This document shows, in pieces, positions 15,766 to 24,141 of a DNA stretch of 29,528 nt. The notes beneath the pieces were generated by a model, which saw only the letters and a program-made list of their open reading frames with translations, did no database searches and had not been told where the DNA came from. This DNA comes from Candidatus Binatia bacterium. Its GTDB lineage: Bacteria > Desulfobacterota_B > Binatia > UBA9968 > JAJDTQ01. Position numbers and translations under genes: made by a program. The stretch is taken from NCBI GenBank assembly GCA_022827045.1, contig JAJDTQ010000017.1, positions 1-29,528 of the forward strand, written 5' to 3'. How positions within the stretch are numbered: position 1 is the stretch's first letter; every line of letters begins with the position of its first letter.

Positions 15766-16794
15766 ATGGACGAAACTCAGCTCTTGGATCAGGAACTCGA
15801 GGCCATCGAGGAATTCGGCCGGAAGCGCCGCACCATGCTCGCGGAGATACGCAAGGTGATCGTCGGCCAGGACAAGGTCATCGACGAGGTACTCATCGCC
15901 CTTTTCTCCAAGGGACATTGCCTGCTGGTGGGGGTGCCGGGCCTGGCCAAGACCCTGCTCATCGGCACGCTGGCCGAGGTGCTCGACTTGAGCTTCAACC
16001 GCATCCAGTTCACTCCGGACCTGATGCCCTCCGACATCACCGGCACCGACATCCTCCAGGAGGATGCCGCCACCGGACGCCGGCAGCTGCAGTTCCTGAG
16101 GGGTCCGATCTTTACCAACGTCCTGCTGGCGGACGAGATCAACCGGACGCCGCCCAAGACCCAGGCAGCGCTGCTCCAGTCCATGCAGGAGTACCGGGTC
16201 ACGGCCAGCGGCACCACCTACCCGCTGGACCTGCCGTTCTTCGTCCTCGCCACCCAGAATCCCATCGAGCAGGAAGGCACCTATCCGCTGCCCGAGGCAC
16301 AGCTCGACCGGTTCATGCTCAACATCGAGGTGTCCTACCCGCCCCTGGAGGACGAGGTGCAGATCGTGCTCCAGACCACCTCGTCGGAGCGGCCGTCGCC
16401 GGCCAAGGTCATGGACGGGCCGGCCATCCTCACCTGTCAGGAGCTGGTGCGGAGGGTTCCCGTGTCGCCCTACGTGGTGAACTACGCGGTGACCCTGGCG
16501 CAGGCCACCCGGCCCGGCAATCCTCTGGCCCCCGAAGTGGTGAAGAACTACGTCGAATGGGGCGCGGGGCCACGCGCGTCGCAGTTCCTGGTGCTGGGCA
16601 GCAAGGCCCGGACCATCCTGGACGGGCGCTTCGCCGTGTCGGTGGAAGACGTGCAGGCCATGGCGCCGTCAGTGATGCGCCACCGCATCATCCCCAACTT
16701 CAAGGCCCAGGCCGAGGGCCTGTCGTCGCTGGACATCATCGCGCGGCTCATGGAGGAGATCCAGCCGCCGGCGGAAGGCAACGCCGCGGCGTGA
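15766..16794 (+). CDS. MoxR family AAA+ ATPase
   Basis: The 342-aa AAA+ chaperone-like ATPase has Walker A at G56-T63 (GVPGLAKT), Walker B with D123-E124 (LLADEINRTPPKTQAALLQ), and the MoxR sensor stretch FVLATQNPIEQEGTYPLPEA. MoxR proteins mature or insert metal or cofactor into partner proteins, usually with a von Willebrand A protein. The ATG at 15766 is preceded by GGAAGGA and matches family length. The frame reads far upstream without homology. The usual DUF58 and VWA companion genes do not follow. Instead it pairs with the DUF4175 and peptidase/TPR genes. Confidence 0.93.
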   Translation: MDETQLLDQELEAIEEFGRKRRTMLAEIRKVIVGQDKVIDEVLIALFSKGHCLLVGVPGLAKTLLIGTLAEVLDLSFNRIQFTPDLMPSDITGTDILQEDAATGRRQLQFLRGPIFTNVLLADEINRTPPKTQAALLQSMQEYRVTASGTTYPLDLPFFVLATQNPIEQEGTYPLPEAQLDRFMLNIEVSYPPLEDEVQIVLQTTSSERPSPAKVMDGPAILTCQELVRRVPVSPYVVNYAVTLAQATRPGNPLAPEVVKNYVEWGAGPRASQFLVLGSKARTILDGRFAVSVEDVQAMAPSVMRHRIIPNFKAQAEGLSSLDIIARLMEEIQPPAEGNAAA

Positions 16795-16873
16795 CCCGTG
16801 GCCCCGGTGTCCCGTCCTGTCCATCTTCCTGCGCGGCTTGTCCCGTGAATGAGCCGGACAGGACACTGACCGC

Positions 16874-17503
16874 ATGCTGCTGCACTTCGACTACGACGGT
16901 GTTCTCGTCGACTCCTTCGACCAGCTCCTGAGCGCCTTCCAGCGCACCGCGGCGGATACCGGGTTGGGGCGGCCGCCGACCCGCGACGACTTCGAGACCA
17001 TCGAGGACCTGAATGCCGCGGGCCTCGCGGCCCTGCTGGGCGTTCCGGAACCGGACATCGACCGCTACACACGGCGGACCCACGCCATCCTGGAAGCAGA
17101 CGGCTACGAGCCGGCCATGTTTCCGGGCATCCCCGATCTCCTGAGCACCCTGTCGGAGCGCCACACCCTCGTCATCGTGACCTCCAACTACGAACACCTG
17201 GTACGGCAGGGCCTCGCCCGAAACGGCGTGGACCAGTGTATCTCCCTGGTGTTGGACGCACGGCAACCCGGCACCAAGGGCGAGAAGATCGTCCACGCCC
17301 TGGAACTCTTCCGCGTTCCCCCGCACGAAGCGTTCATGATCGGCGATACGCGCGGCGACATCCGCCACGGCAGGGCCGCCGGGGTGCGGACCGCTGGGGT
17401 TACGTGGGGCTATCAGACTCGGGCTACGCTCACGAAAGAATCACCCGACTACATCGTGGATTCGCCCGGAGAGCTGCTCCGGTTGCTGGCCGAAGCCGGG
17501 TAA
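16874..17503 (+). CDS. HAD-superfamily hydrolase (phosphoglycolate phosphatase-like)
   Basis: The 209-aa soluble HAD phosphatase begins at once with motif I D6-Y-D8-G-V-L-V-D (nucleophile D6, general acid D8). It has a helical cap (about 15-80), motif II in VIVTSNYEHL, a motif III lysine in GTKGEKIV, and motif IV GDTRGD (D158, D162). It should release phosphate from a small phosphorylated metabolite. The exact substrate is not readable. The gene starts 79 bp after moxR and may be in the same transcript. Confidence 0.9.
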   Translation: MLLHFDYDGVLVDSFDQLLSAFQRTAADTGLGRPPTRDDFETIEDLNAAGLAALLGVPEPDIDRYTRRTHAILEADGYEPAMFPGIPDLLSTLSERHTLVIVTSNYEHLVRQGLARNGVDQCISLVLDARQPGTKGEKIVHALELFRVPPHEAFMIGDTRGDIRHGRAAGVRTAGVTWGYQTRATLTKESPDYIVDSPGELLRLLAEAG

Positions 17504-17525
17504 CGGCGCCAGCGAAGCAGGGCTA

Positions 17526-17547
17526 TAGGGGCGGGTTTCAAACCTGC
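17526..17547. repeat. Dispersed palindromic repeat, copy 1
   Basis: TAGGGGCGGGTTTCAAACC (17526-17544) is identical to 22734-22752. The unit is a near palindrome (GGCGGGTTT / AAACCTGCC, one mismatch). It lies in the spacer between two + strand genes. Confidence 0.6.
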
Positions 17548-17648
17548 CGCACGCGCATCGCCGATCCGCACCCCTCGCTGCCTGTTTACAGATGCCCGCG
17601 GAACGTCCTACCATTGGGAGATCAGAAATCACCCGAAGGGAGCTTTCC

Positions 17649-18575
17649 ATGGCAGAGCGCACGGCATACGTCAACGGCGAGTTCTTGCCCGAGAGTCGGG
17701 CGAGCATCTCCATCTACGACCGCGGTTTCCTGTCCGGCTTGGGCGTGTTCGAGCGGACGCGGACCTTCGGCGGCGAGATCTTTCAACTGGACCGGCACAT
17801 CGCCCGGCTCTACCGGTCGCTCAAGGCGGTAAAGCTGGATGCCGGTCTCACGGCGGACGAGATGCACGAGACCACCGTGGAGCTGGTGAAGCAGAACAAG
17901 GGGCTGTTGGGAGCGGACGAGGACTACTTCGTGGGCCACTACGTCACCCGCGGGCCGGACAAGGCCGGCCGGGCCACGGTGGTGATCCTGTGCGAGCCCA
18001 TCGCCTTCAACAAGTTCGCCCACCACTACATCTACGGCGGCCACGTCATCACCACGCACATCCGCGCCATCCCCACCCAGGTGTGGGACCCCAAGATCAA
18101 GAGCACCAGCCGGATGCACCTGTGGCTGGCGGAGCAGCAGGCCCAGTTGGTGGACCCCGAGGCCTATGCCCTGCTGTTGACCCTGGACGGCAACGTCACC
18201 GAGCTCACCGCGGCCAATTTTTGGATCGTGCGCAACGGCACCCTGGTCACCGCGCCGGTCCAGACCATCCTATCCGGCGTCACGCGGGGCGCGGTGCTGG
18301 AGATCGCCGAGCACCTCGACATCCCGGTGGACGAGACGAACTTCCAGCTCTACGACATCATGAACGCCGACGAAGCGTTCATGACCACCACCTCCCGCTG
18401 CGTGCTGCCGCTCACCCAAATCAACGGCAACGCCATCGGCGACGGCAAGCCCGGCCCCATGGTGGGCAGGCTGCAAAAGGGCTGGACCGAGGTGTTCGGA
18501 CAGGATTTCGTGGTCCAGGCGCTGAAGCACATCGACAAGGACAAGGTGCCGGAGGGCGAGGCGGTGCCGCTGTAA
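17649..18575 (+). CDS. Class IV (branched-chain type) aminotransferase
   Basis: The 308-aa PLP enzyme is of fold type IV (IlvE, D-amino acid aminotransferase, aminodeoxychorismate lyase). Characteristic pieces are YVNGEFLPES with ISIYDRGF near the N-terminus, LGVFERTRTFGGEIFQLDRH, the catalytic lysine region DPKIKSTSRMHLW (K151 most likely), the GNVTELTAANFWIV cofactor loop, and ILSGVTRGAVLEIA. ATG 17649 follows GAAGGGAGCTTTCC. An upstream ATG at 17592 lacks a site and would add a non-homologous tail. IlvE-type and D-amino-acid-type activities cannot be separated by eye. Confidence 0.92.
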   Translation: MAERTAYVNGEFLPESRASISIYDRGFLSGLGVFERTRTFGGEIFQLDRHIARLYRSLKAVKLDAGLTADEMHETTVELVKQNKGLLGADEDYFVGHYVTRGPDKAGRATVVILCEPIAFNKFAHHYIYGGHVITTHIRAIPTQVWDPKIKSTSRMHLWLAEQQAQLVDPEAYALLLTLDGNVTELTAANFWIVRNGTLVTAPVQTILSGVTRGAVLEIAEHLDIPVDETNFQLYDIMNADEAFMTTTSRCVLPLTQINGNAIGDGKPGPMVGRLQKGWTEVFGQDFVVQALKHIDKDKVPEGEAVPL

Positions 18576-18587
18576 CGCGACGGCGAG

Positions 18588-19577
18588 TCACGTGTTGCCG
18601 GCCGCCAACGCCTTCAGGGCGAACCCGCGGTCGCGCCCGTAGACGTTGACGATGAGCTGGCTGAGGCCGTCCACCTGCTTCAGTTCGGCGATCTTGCGGG
18701 CGCAGTCGTCGGGCGTGCCCACCAGCGTCATCTCCCGGAACAACCCGTCGCCCAGGGCCGAGCGAAGGGTGCGCGCGAGATCGTATTCGTGGTCCTGCCG
18801 CGTGGCCTCGTCGAGCACGTGGGAGCGCAACTCCTCCGACAACAGAGGTGCCGAGGCTCCCAACACCTCCGGCGGAACCCGCAGCGCAGCCTTGAACAGC
18901 GTCCGCCCCACTTCGGGCGCCAGCGCGTCCATGGCCTCGTCGGTGGTATCGCCCACGACACAGTGGGTCCAGGCGCAGACGTGGAGCCCTTCCGGGTCCC
19001 GTCCGGCCCGCGCCGCCCCTTCCCGGATCTTTCCGATGGCGTAGCGCAGGAAGCGCGGCGAACCGCCCGGGCTTATGATGGCCCCGTCGGCGGCCGCACC
19101 GGCGAGATCAAAGGTCCGCGGCCTCTCGGCCGCCAGCAGCAGCGGCGGCTTGACCTCGGGTACCGCCGGAAGCGCCAGCCGGCGGCCGTTGTACGGCACG
19201 CTTTCGCCTCGAAGGAGCCCCTGCACGACGTCGATGCTTTCCCGGAAGGCGTCGAAACGGGACGGCTTCCTGCCGAGGAATTTCACGGCGCTGTCGCCCA
19301 GGCCGACGCCGAACTTGACCCGGCCGCCGGTAAGGATGGCCAGGGTCGCGAAGGCGTTGGCCACCACGGTGGGGTCGCGGGTCTGGGTGTTCGTAACCGC
19401 GAGGCCGACGACCGCCCGGGACGTGGCCATGGCACAATAGGGCATGGAGACGTAGGGCTCGGCGCACCGCGGCGAATCATACAGCCACACGTGGCTGAAG
19501 CCCGCATCCTCCGCTTCCCGCGAATGTTCCGCAAGCACGGACGGATGGCGCGCGCGCAAACCCAGGCCCAATTCCAG
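18588..19577 (-). CDS. LLM-class (F420- or flavin-dependent) oxidoreductase
   Basis: The 329-aa TIM-barrel luciferase-like monooxygenase resembles methylene-tetrahydromethanopterin reductase homologues. Family features are ELGLGLRARHPSVLAEHSRE at the start, DAGFSHVWLYDSP, LTGGRVKFGVGLGDSA, LLLAAERPRTFDLAG and the C-terminal MTLVGTPDDCARKIAEL. There is no ATG in the right place. A CTG at 19577, eight bases after AGGGGAG, gives MELGLGLRARHP and the normal family length. TTG at 19571 is the alternative. A reading from much further upstream overlaps the sulfatase gene and is unsupported. The gene follows the sulfatase gene by 29 bp and is convergent with the aminotransferase gene. Confidence 0.88.
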   Translation of the reverse strand: MELGLGLRARHPSVLAEHSREAEDAGFSHVWLYDSPRCAEPYVSMPYCAMATSRAVVGLAVTNTQTRDPTVVANAFATLAILTGGRVKFGVGLGDSAVKFLGRKPSRFDAFRESIDVVQGLLRGESVPYNGRRLALPAVPEVKPPLLLAAERPRTFDLAGAAADGAIISPGGSPRFLRYAIGKIREGAARAGRDPEGLHVCAWTHCVVGDTTDEAMDALAPEVGRTLFKAALRVPPEVLGASAPLLSEELRSHVLDEATRQDHEYDLARTLRSALGDGLFREMTLVGTPDDCARKIAELKQVDGLSQLIVNVYGRDRGFALKALAAGNT

Positions 19578-19606
19578 TCTCTTGTCTCCCCTGTCGATGA
19601 GGACTC

Positions 19607-21202
19607 CTACGGCCCGTGATGCGTGGCCAGCGGGCTCGTGTCGGTGAGTTCCATCATCTTGCGGGCCAGCGCCTCGGTAAGCTCGGCGCGACGCGCGCCC
19701 GGCTCGTTCCACAGGTTGCGCAACTCGTCCGGGTCGTTCTCGAGGTCGTAGACCTCCCCCCAGTCCGTGCCTTCGTAGAGGGTCAGGCGCCGGTCGGACG
19801 TGATCAGGCTGCGGGCGCGGAAGTTGTTGTCGAAACCCATGTAGCCCCGGCGCTGATGCTCCTCGATGAGCAGCGCGTCGTAACCCGTGTCCGAGCCGTC
19901 CATGGCCGGCAGGAGGCTCACTCCCTGCATGCCGTTGTGCCCTTCCAGGCCGGCCCGGTGCAGGATGGTGCTGGGCAGGTCGAGGGTGCCGCACAGGCCC
20001 GGGTTGACGACTCCCCTCGCATCCGTCGCCGGATCGACCCAGATGAACGGCACCCGCACCAGCCCCCGGTAGTGTAGCGCGCCCTTGAGCAGGAGTTGGT
20101 GGTCGCCCATGAAGTCACCGTGGTCGCTGGTGAAGACGATCACCGTGTCGTCCGCCAGCTCCAGTTCCTCCAGGCGCGCGCGGATGCGCCCGATGGCGTC
20201 GTCGATCATGGTGATCATGCCGTAGGTGAGCGCGATGGCTTCGCGCGCTTCCCGGTCGGTGATGGCGAAGCCGCGCTGGCCGTCGCGGTTGGCCTCGCCG
20301 CGGTCCCGTTCCTCGTAGAGCCGCGCCAGGTGCGGCAGCACCGGATGCTCGCCGCGGTGGAACGAGCCCGGCAGCGCGATCTGCTCGGGGTCGTAGAGGT
20401 CCCAGTACCTTCCCGGAGGCGTGAACGCGTGATGCGGGTCGGGGAACGAGCACTGGATGAAGAACGGCCGCTCCCGGCCAGAGCGCGCGTGCTCCTCCAG
20501 GAACGCCATGGTGCGCTCGGCCACGTAGCTGGTGGGATAGAGCTCTTCGGGCACGCGGGTGCGCCATGCCTGGGGCGCCTTGAAGTCGTTGCCGGGAAGC
20601 TGGTTGGCGCGCCCGCGCAGGGAGTCGGGGTCCGGGTGACGTGCCCGCAGCCAGCGTTCGTAGTGCCCCACGACCTGGTCCGCATGCTTGATGCACAGCT
20701 CCACGTGCTGGAACCCGTAGTATGGGAACACCGGTTCGAACTCGGGATCTTGCGCCCAGGTGGACGGCAGCTCCTGGTCGTAACGCCCGCCGACGTCCTT
20801 CCGCGCTTCACGGAGCCGCTCCGGCGGCCGGGTGCGCTCCGGGTCCGGCTCCGGCATGCCGATGACCGGGAGATCCTCCTTGATGCTCTGCAGGTGGCAC
20901 TTGCCGATGAGAGCCGTGTGGTATCCGGCGGCGGCCATGACGTCGGTGAAGGTCGTGGCTTCGAGAGAGAGCGGGATGCCGTTGTGGCGGACGCCGTGGA
21001 GCGACGGCATCCGCCCGGTCATCAAAGTCGCCCGGTTGGGCATGCAGATGGGGGTGGCCGTGTAGAACCGCCCGAAGCGGGTGCCCGACGACGCCAGCCC
21101 GTCGATGTGCGGCGTTTGCACCACCGGGTTGCCGTAGCAACCCAGGTGGTCCGCCCGGTGCTGGTCGGTGATGATGAATAGAAAATTGGGTCTGTCGCTC
21201 AT
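19607..21202 (-). CDS. Sulfatase / alkaline-phosphatase superfamily hydrolase
   Basis: The 531-aa protein is a formylglycine-dependent sulfatase or phosphonate-monoester hydrolase. PNFLFIITDQHRADHLGCYG provides metal ligand D13. The C53-M-P-N-R57 motif (CMPNRATLMTGR) is the CxPxR target for oxidation of cysteine to formylglycine. FTSDHGDFMGDH supplies D360 and H361. No signal peptide is seen, so it may act in the cytoplasm, as phosphonate monoester hydrolases do. ATG 21202 is preceded by GGAGCGAA. Readings from further upstream lack homology. It sits between the CMD-family gene and the LLM gene on the same strand. Confidence 0.92.
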   Translation of the reverse strand: MSDRPNFLFIITDQHRADHLGCYGNPVVQTPHIDGLASSGTRFGRFYTATPICMPNRATLMTGRMPSLHGVRHNGIPLSLEATTFTDVMAAAGYHTALIGKCHLQSIKEDLPVIGMPEPDPERTRPPERLREARKDVGGRYDQELPSTWAQDPEFEPVFPYYGFQHVELCIKHADQVVGHYERWLRARHPDPDSLRGRANQLPGNDFKAPQAWRTRVPEELYPTSYVAERTMAFLEEHARSGRERPFFIQCSFPDPHHAFTPPGRYWDLYDPEQIALPGSFHRGEHPVLPHLARLYEERDRGEANRDGQRGFAITDREAREAIALTYGMITMIDDAIGRIRARLEELELADDTVIVFTSDHGDFMGDHQLLLKGALHYRGLVRVPFIWVDPATDARGVVNPGLCGTLDLPSTILHRAGLEGHNGMQGVSLLPAMDGSDTGYDALLIEEHQRRGYMGFDNNFRARSLITSDRRLTLYEGTDWGEVYDLENDPDELRNLWNEPGARRAELTEALARKMMELTDTSPLATHHGP

Positions 21203-21275
21203 TTCGCTCCGTCCGTGTCTCTTGTCGCGTTCGTACACCGTCCTCGTGACTCGTCGCCGGCAACCGGCGACACCA

Positions 21276-21824
21276 CTACGGATCCAGCGGCTTCTCGCCT
21301 TCCGCCGGCTCCACCTCCATGGAGTTGAGGACGCATGCCAGCAACACATAGTATCCGATGAGGGCCGAAAGCTCCACGCAGCCGGCCGGCCCCAGGCGCG
21401 CTTCCACTGCGGCGAAGGCCTCCGCGCTCACGCGATGGGACTGGAGGAGCTCACGGGCGTAGCGGCGCACGTCGGCCTCTTCCGGGGTGAGGCCCGCCGG
21501 CTCCCGCCGCGTCCGCAGGGCCTCGATGCAGTCGTCGGAGATCCCGGCGGCGCGCGCGTGCCCGGCATGCACCGACCACTCGAACCCGCAATCCAGCTCC
21601 CGCGCCACGGTGAGGATCACCAACTCCTTCAGCTTCTGTGGAAGCCCCATTTCGAAGCGTACCAGAGCGCCGAGGTGAGCCACCCGGCCGGCCAGTTCGG
21701 GGCTGTGAAGAAGCATGGGGAAAGGCCCCTGCACCCTGCCGCGGCTCTCCGTGATGGCGTCGAACACCCCGTGGTGCTCCGGGCTCAAGTCTTCCTTCTT
21801 CTCGATCTTCGCGATGCGCGCCAT
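21276..21824 (-). CDS. Carboxymuconolactone decarboxylase (CMD/AhpD) family protein
   Basis: The 182-aa all-helical protein of the CMD family has the conserved core ELVILTVARELDCGFEWSVH, with C79, E82 and H86 in the positions of the AhpD-like active site. Only one cysteine is present in the usual CxxC place, so a full AhpD disulfide reductase is unlikely and a decarboxylase-like or unassigned role is more probable. A strong ribosome binding site (AAAGGAGAGCCAC) fixes ATG 21824. It lies 73 bp from the sulfatase gene in the same direction. Confidence 0.9.
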   Translation of the reverse strand: MARIAKIEKKEDLSPEHHGVFDAITESRGRVQGPFPMLLHSPELAGRVAHLGALVRFEMGLPQKLKELVILTVARELDCGFEWSVHAGHARAAGISDDCIEALRTRREPAGLTPEEADVRRYARELLQSHRVSAEAFAAVEARLGPAGCVELSALIGYYVLLACVLNSMEVEPAEGEKPLDP

Positions 21825-21920
21825 GTGGCTCTCCTTTATCGTCTACTGGCAAGAACCTGGTTGCCGCCGCCCCACAAACGTCATTGTCGTGGAAACAGGC
21901 GCGATGCCGGGCTCGAAGTG

Positions 21921-22679
21921 TTATGCCTTTCGGACCAAGCCGTCATCGGGGTACTGCCAACACTTGAGATCCCATCCCTCGCCTTCCACCGCCAGCGCGG
22001 CCTTGTAGCCCTCGCCCGCGTCCAGCGCGCGCATGGACCACCTCAACGCCTCCCCGGGGTCCCCTTCGAACCGCAACAGCGCTGCCGGTTCGCCCGGCCG
22101 AAGTGTCACGTCGAAGCTGCTCAGCCCCAGCGCGATCCCCTCGCCGTGGGCTTTGATAAACGCCTCCTTCCGCGTCCAGCAGTTGAAAAAGGCGTTACGC
22201 CGCTGTCCCTCCGACAGGCCCGTCAACGCTTCCACCTCCGCCGGCGAGAAGGAATGCCGGGCGATTCCCATGATGTCGGTGTCCGGCCGGATGCGCTCGA
22301 CGTCGACGCCGACCTCGCGGCCGACGGCGAAAGCGTGGAGCGCCCACCCGTAGGAATGGGACAGATTGAAACGCACGTCACGGCCGCCCGGCGTTTCCGC
22401 CAGCAACGGCTTGCCGTGGGCGCCGTAGCGGAACTCGATGGCGGCCGGCTCCACTTCGAGATAACGCGCCAGGATGCTTCGCAGCACACCTCGGGCCACC
22501 GTGTACCGCCGCCGGTCCTCCTCGTAGAGGAACCGGGCCGCTCGGGCGTGCTCGTCCGGCGCCAGGAGTTCGTACAAGGGGGCGAGACGGGACGCGGAAA
22601 CCTCGGTCGCCGTACGCCACACGTGGACCGTATTGCGCCGCAGCTCCCAATTCCGCGGCGGTGCCGACCACGGGATCAT
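21921..22679 (-). CDS. 4'-phosphopantetheinyl transferase, Sfp type
   Basis: The 252-aa enzyme transfers phosphopantetheine from CoA to a serine of carrier proteins. Key motifs are FNLSHSYGWALHAFA, GVDVERI (magnesium ligands D126 and E128) and WTRKEAFIKAHGEG (W168, K171, E172). The two-lobed length is that of Sfp/Gsp rather than the short AcpS. No carrier protein, PKS or NRPS gene is present in the window, so its clients are elsewhere. The ATG at 22679 follows ACAGGAACGGGTC. It is the first gene of the leftward group ending at 18588, although 96 bp separate it from the CMD-family gene. Confidence 0.94.
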   Translation of the reverse strand: MIPWSAPPRNWELRRNTVHVWRTATEVSASRLAPLYELLAPDEHARAARFLYEEDRRRYTVARGVLRSILARYLEVEPAAIEFRYGAHGKPLLAETPGGRDVRFNLSHSYGWALHAFAVGREVGVDVERIRPDTDIMGIARHSFSPAEVEALTGLSEGQRRNAFFNCWTRKEAFIKAHGEGIALGLSSFDVTLRPGEPAALLRFEGDPGEALRWSMRALDAGEGYKAALAVEGEGWDLKCWQYPDDGLVRKA

Positions 22680-22733
22680 GACCCGTTCCTGTCATAGCTC
22701 ATCCTGAGCATGCCAAGGAAACCCCGATCCGTG

Positions 22734-22756
22734 TAGGGGCGGGTTTCAAACCCGCC
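22734..22756. repeat. Dispersed palindromic repeat, copy 2
   Basis: GGCGGGTTTCAAACCCGCC (22738-22756) is a perfect 9-bp-arm palindrome with one central base. The first 19 nt of the unit (22734-22752) are identical to copy 1 at 17526. It lies between the phosphopantetheinyl transferase gene and the recombinase gene. The remaining spacer (22757-22840) shows no other signal. Confidence 0.65.
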
Positions 22757-22840
22757 TGTCAATCGACAGCACCAATATCCAGACATGCGCTCGTAACGCC
22801 AATAGTACCGTTATTCCGTGTTGTTAAGCCGAAATCTCTG

Positions 22841-23950
22841 ATGCCAGAGACACCGGCCTCGGGCGCAAAGGCTTTCCTTGTAAACTACCGTGCCGGCAAT
22901 GGAGGGCGCAAGGCGCCCAACAAGCGGGTGGTGGTGGGCCGCGCCGGGCGGATGACGCCGGACCAGGCAAGGCGGCGGGCGCAGGAGCTTCTGGGGCGCG
23001 TGGCCACAGGCGAGGACCCCGCCGGGGAGCGGGCGGAGGCTCGCGGGCTGCCGAGGCTCGGAGAGGCGTGCGAGGACTACATCAAGTCCGGTCACGGGTG
23101 GGCGGCCAGCACCGAGCGGGGCTATCGTCGTTATGCGGCTCTCTATCTCGGCGACTGGCTCTCCCGCCCTTTGGAGGGCATCACCCGCCGGGATGTGGAG
23201 AGCCGCTTCCGGCTTCTGACGGAGCGCCACGGGGAGATCCCCGCCAACCAGTGCCTGTCGTTCCTGCACTCGGTGTACCGCAGGCCGTGCGTGGACCACG
23301 AGGGTTTGCGGAACCCGGTGGAGCAGTGGCTTGCGGCCGGGGGACGCTACCACCGGAAGACCCGCAAGCGGATATCGTCTCCGGCCGAGGTGCTGCCGTG
23401 CTGGCGCAAGGGCATCGAGGCGGAGGTCAAGAATCCCGTGCACCGGGACGTGTTCCTGTTCGGGGTCTACACGGGGATGCGCCGGGGAGAGATCATGCCG
23501 CTTCGCTGGGAGGACGTGGACCTGGACGTGGGGCTGTTCCGGGTGGAGGAGACCAAGACCGGCGTGCCGCTTGAGCTACCGGTGACACGCCAACTCGGGG
23601 AGATTCTGGTGCGGAGACGGGCGGAGGGCAACGCCATGCCTGAGGACCTTCACGACTGGGTGTTCCCGTCACGGTCGAGCGTCTCGGGTCATGTGGAAGA
23701 GCTTCAGGCGCACTACGAGGCCATCGGGCGGGCGGGCGGTGCGAAGTTCTGGTTTCACGGGCTGCGCAACTGCTTCATCACCGTGGCCGAACGGGAACTG
23801 ATGCTGCCGCGGTCCCTGACCAAGCGGCTGGTGAACCACGCCCGGCCCGGTGACGTGACGGAGGGCTACGCTGCGGACTGGACGGTGGAACAGCTTCGGA
23901 AACCCGCCCAGCGGATCGCCGATTGCATCGACGATTTGATGAGAACTTGA
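22841..23950 (+). CDS. Tyrosine recombinase/integrase, apparently N-terminally truncated
   Basis: The 369-aa site-specific recombinase carries the catalytic set R214 (TGMRRGE), H306 and R309 (HGLRN), H333 (NHARPGD) and nucleophile Y343 (EGYAADW). The N-terminal piece (SGAKAFLVNYRAGNGGR, then VVVGRAGRMTPDQARRRAQE) is the arm-binding domain of phage/island integrases, but the first 40 or so residues expected in that family are missing. The frame stays open upstream of ATG 22841 without recognisable homology or a ribosome binding site. It is therefore probably a decayed or truncated copy. No tRNA gene or matching attachment repeat is visible beside it. Confidence 0.85.
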   Translation: MPETPASGAKAFLVNYRAGNGGRKAPNKRVVVGRAGRMTPDQARRRAQELLGRVATGEDPAGERAEARGLPRLGEACEDYIKSGHGWAASTERGYRRYAALYLGDWLSRPLEGITRRDVESRFRLLTERHGEIPANQCLSFLHSVYRRPCVDHEGLRNPVEQWLAAGGRYHRKTRKRISSPAEVLPCWRKGIEAEVKNPVHRDVFLFGVYTGMRRGEIMPLRWEDVDLDVGLFRVEETKTGVPLELPVTRQLGEILVRRRAEGNAMPEDLHDWVFPSRSSVSGHVEELQAHYEAIGRAGGAKFWFHGLRNCFITVAERELMLPRSLTKRLVNHARPGDVTEGYAADWTVEQLRKPAQRIADCIDDLMRT

Positions 23951-23991
23951 GCTCAACATTCCAAAAGGGGTTCACCTGCCCGCAAGGTGAC

Positions 23992-24013
23992 TTGCGGCGG
24001 CGCACCGCCGCAA
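23992..24013 (+). other. Perfect hairpin downstream of the recombinase gene
   Basis: TTGCGGCGG (23992-24000) pairs with CCGCCGCAA (24005-24013) around the loop CGCA. It is 42 bp after the recombinase stop codon. There is no T run, so it may be a 3' stabiliser or part of a recombination site rather than a terminator. Confidence 0.45.
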
Positions 24014-24023
24014 CCCCGCCACC

Positions 24024-24095
24024 GTGGACAAGCGTGAGATTGTGCTGCCGCGCTCGCTGACCAACTATGCGGCCGCCCGTCCGGGTGCCGTTTCA
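24024..24095 (+). pseudogene. Fragment of a second integrase
   Basis: The frame reads VDKREIVLPRSLTNYAAARPG, which repeats the end of the intact recombinase (AERELMLPRSLTKRLVNHARPGD, from about 23781) with a small deletion, and then continues without homology to a TGA at 24153. It is too short to be a gene and lacks the catalytic tyrosine. It records a second, lost recombinase copy. Confidence 0.6.
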
Positions 24096-24141
24096 ATCAA
24101 CAACCCGTTGAAACCATGTAGGCAGACTCCACAGACCCCAA

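Noticed and set aside
19578..19994. Upstream extension of the LLM oxidoreductase
   Set aside because: It overlaps the sulfatase gene out of frame and has no family similarity.
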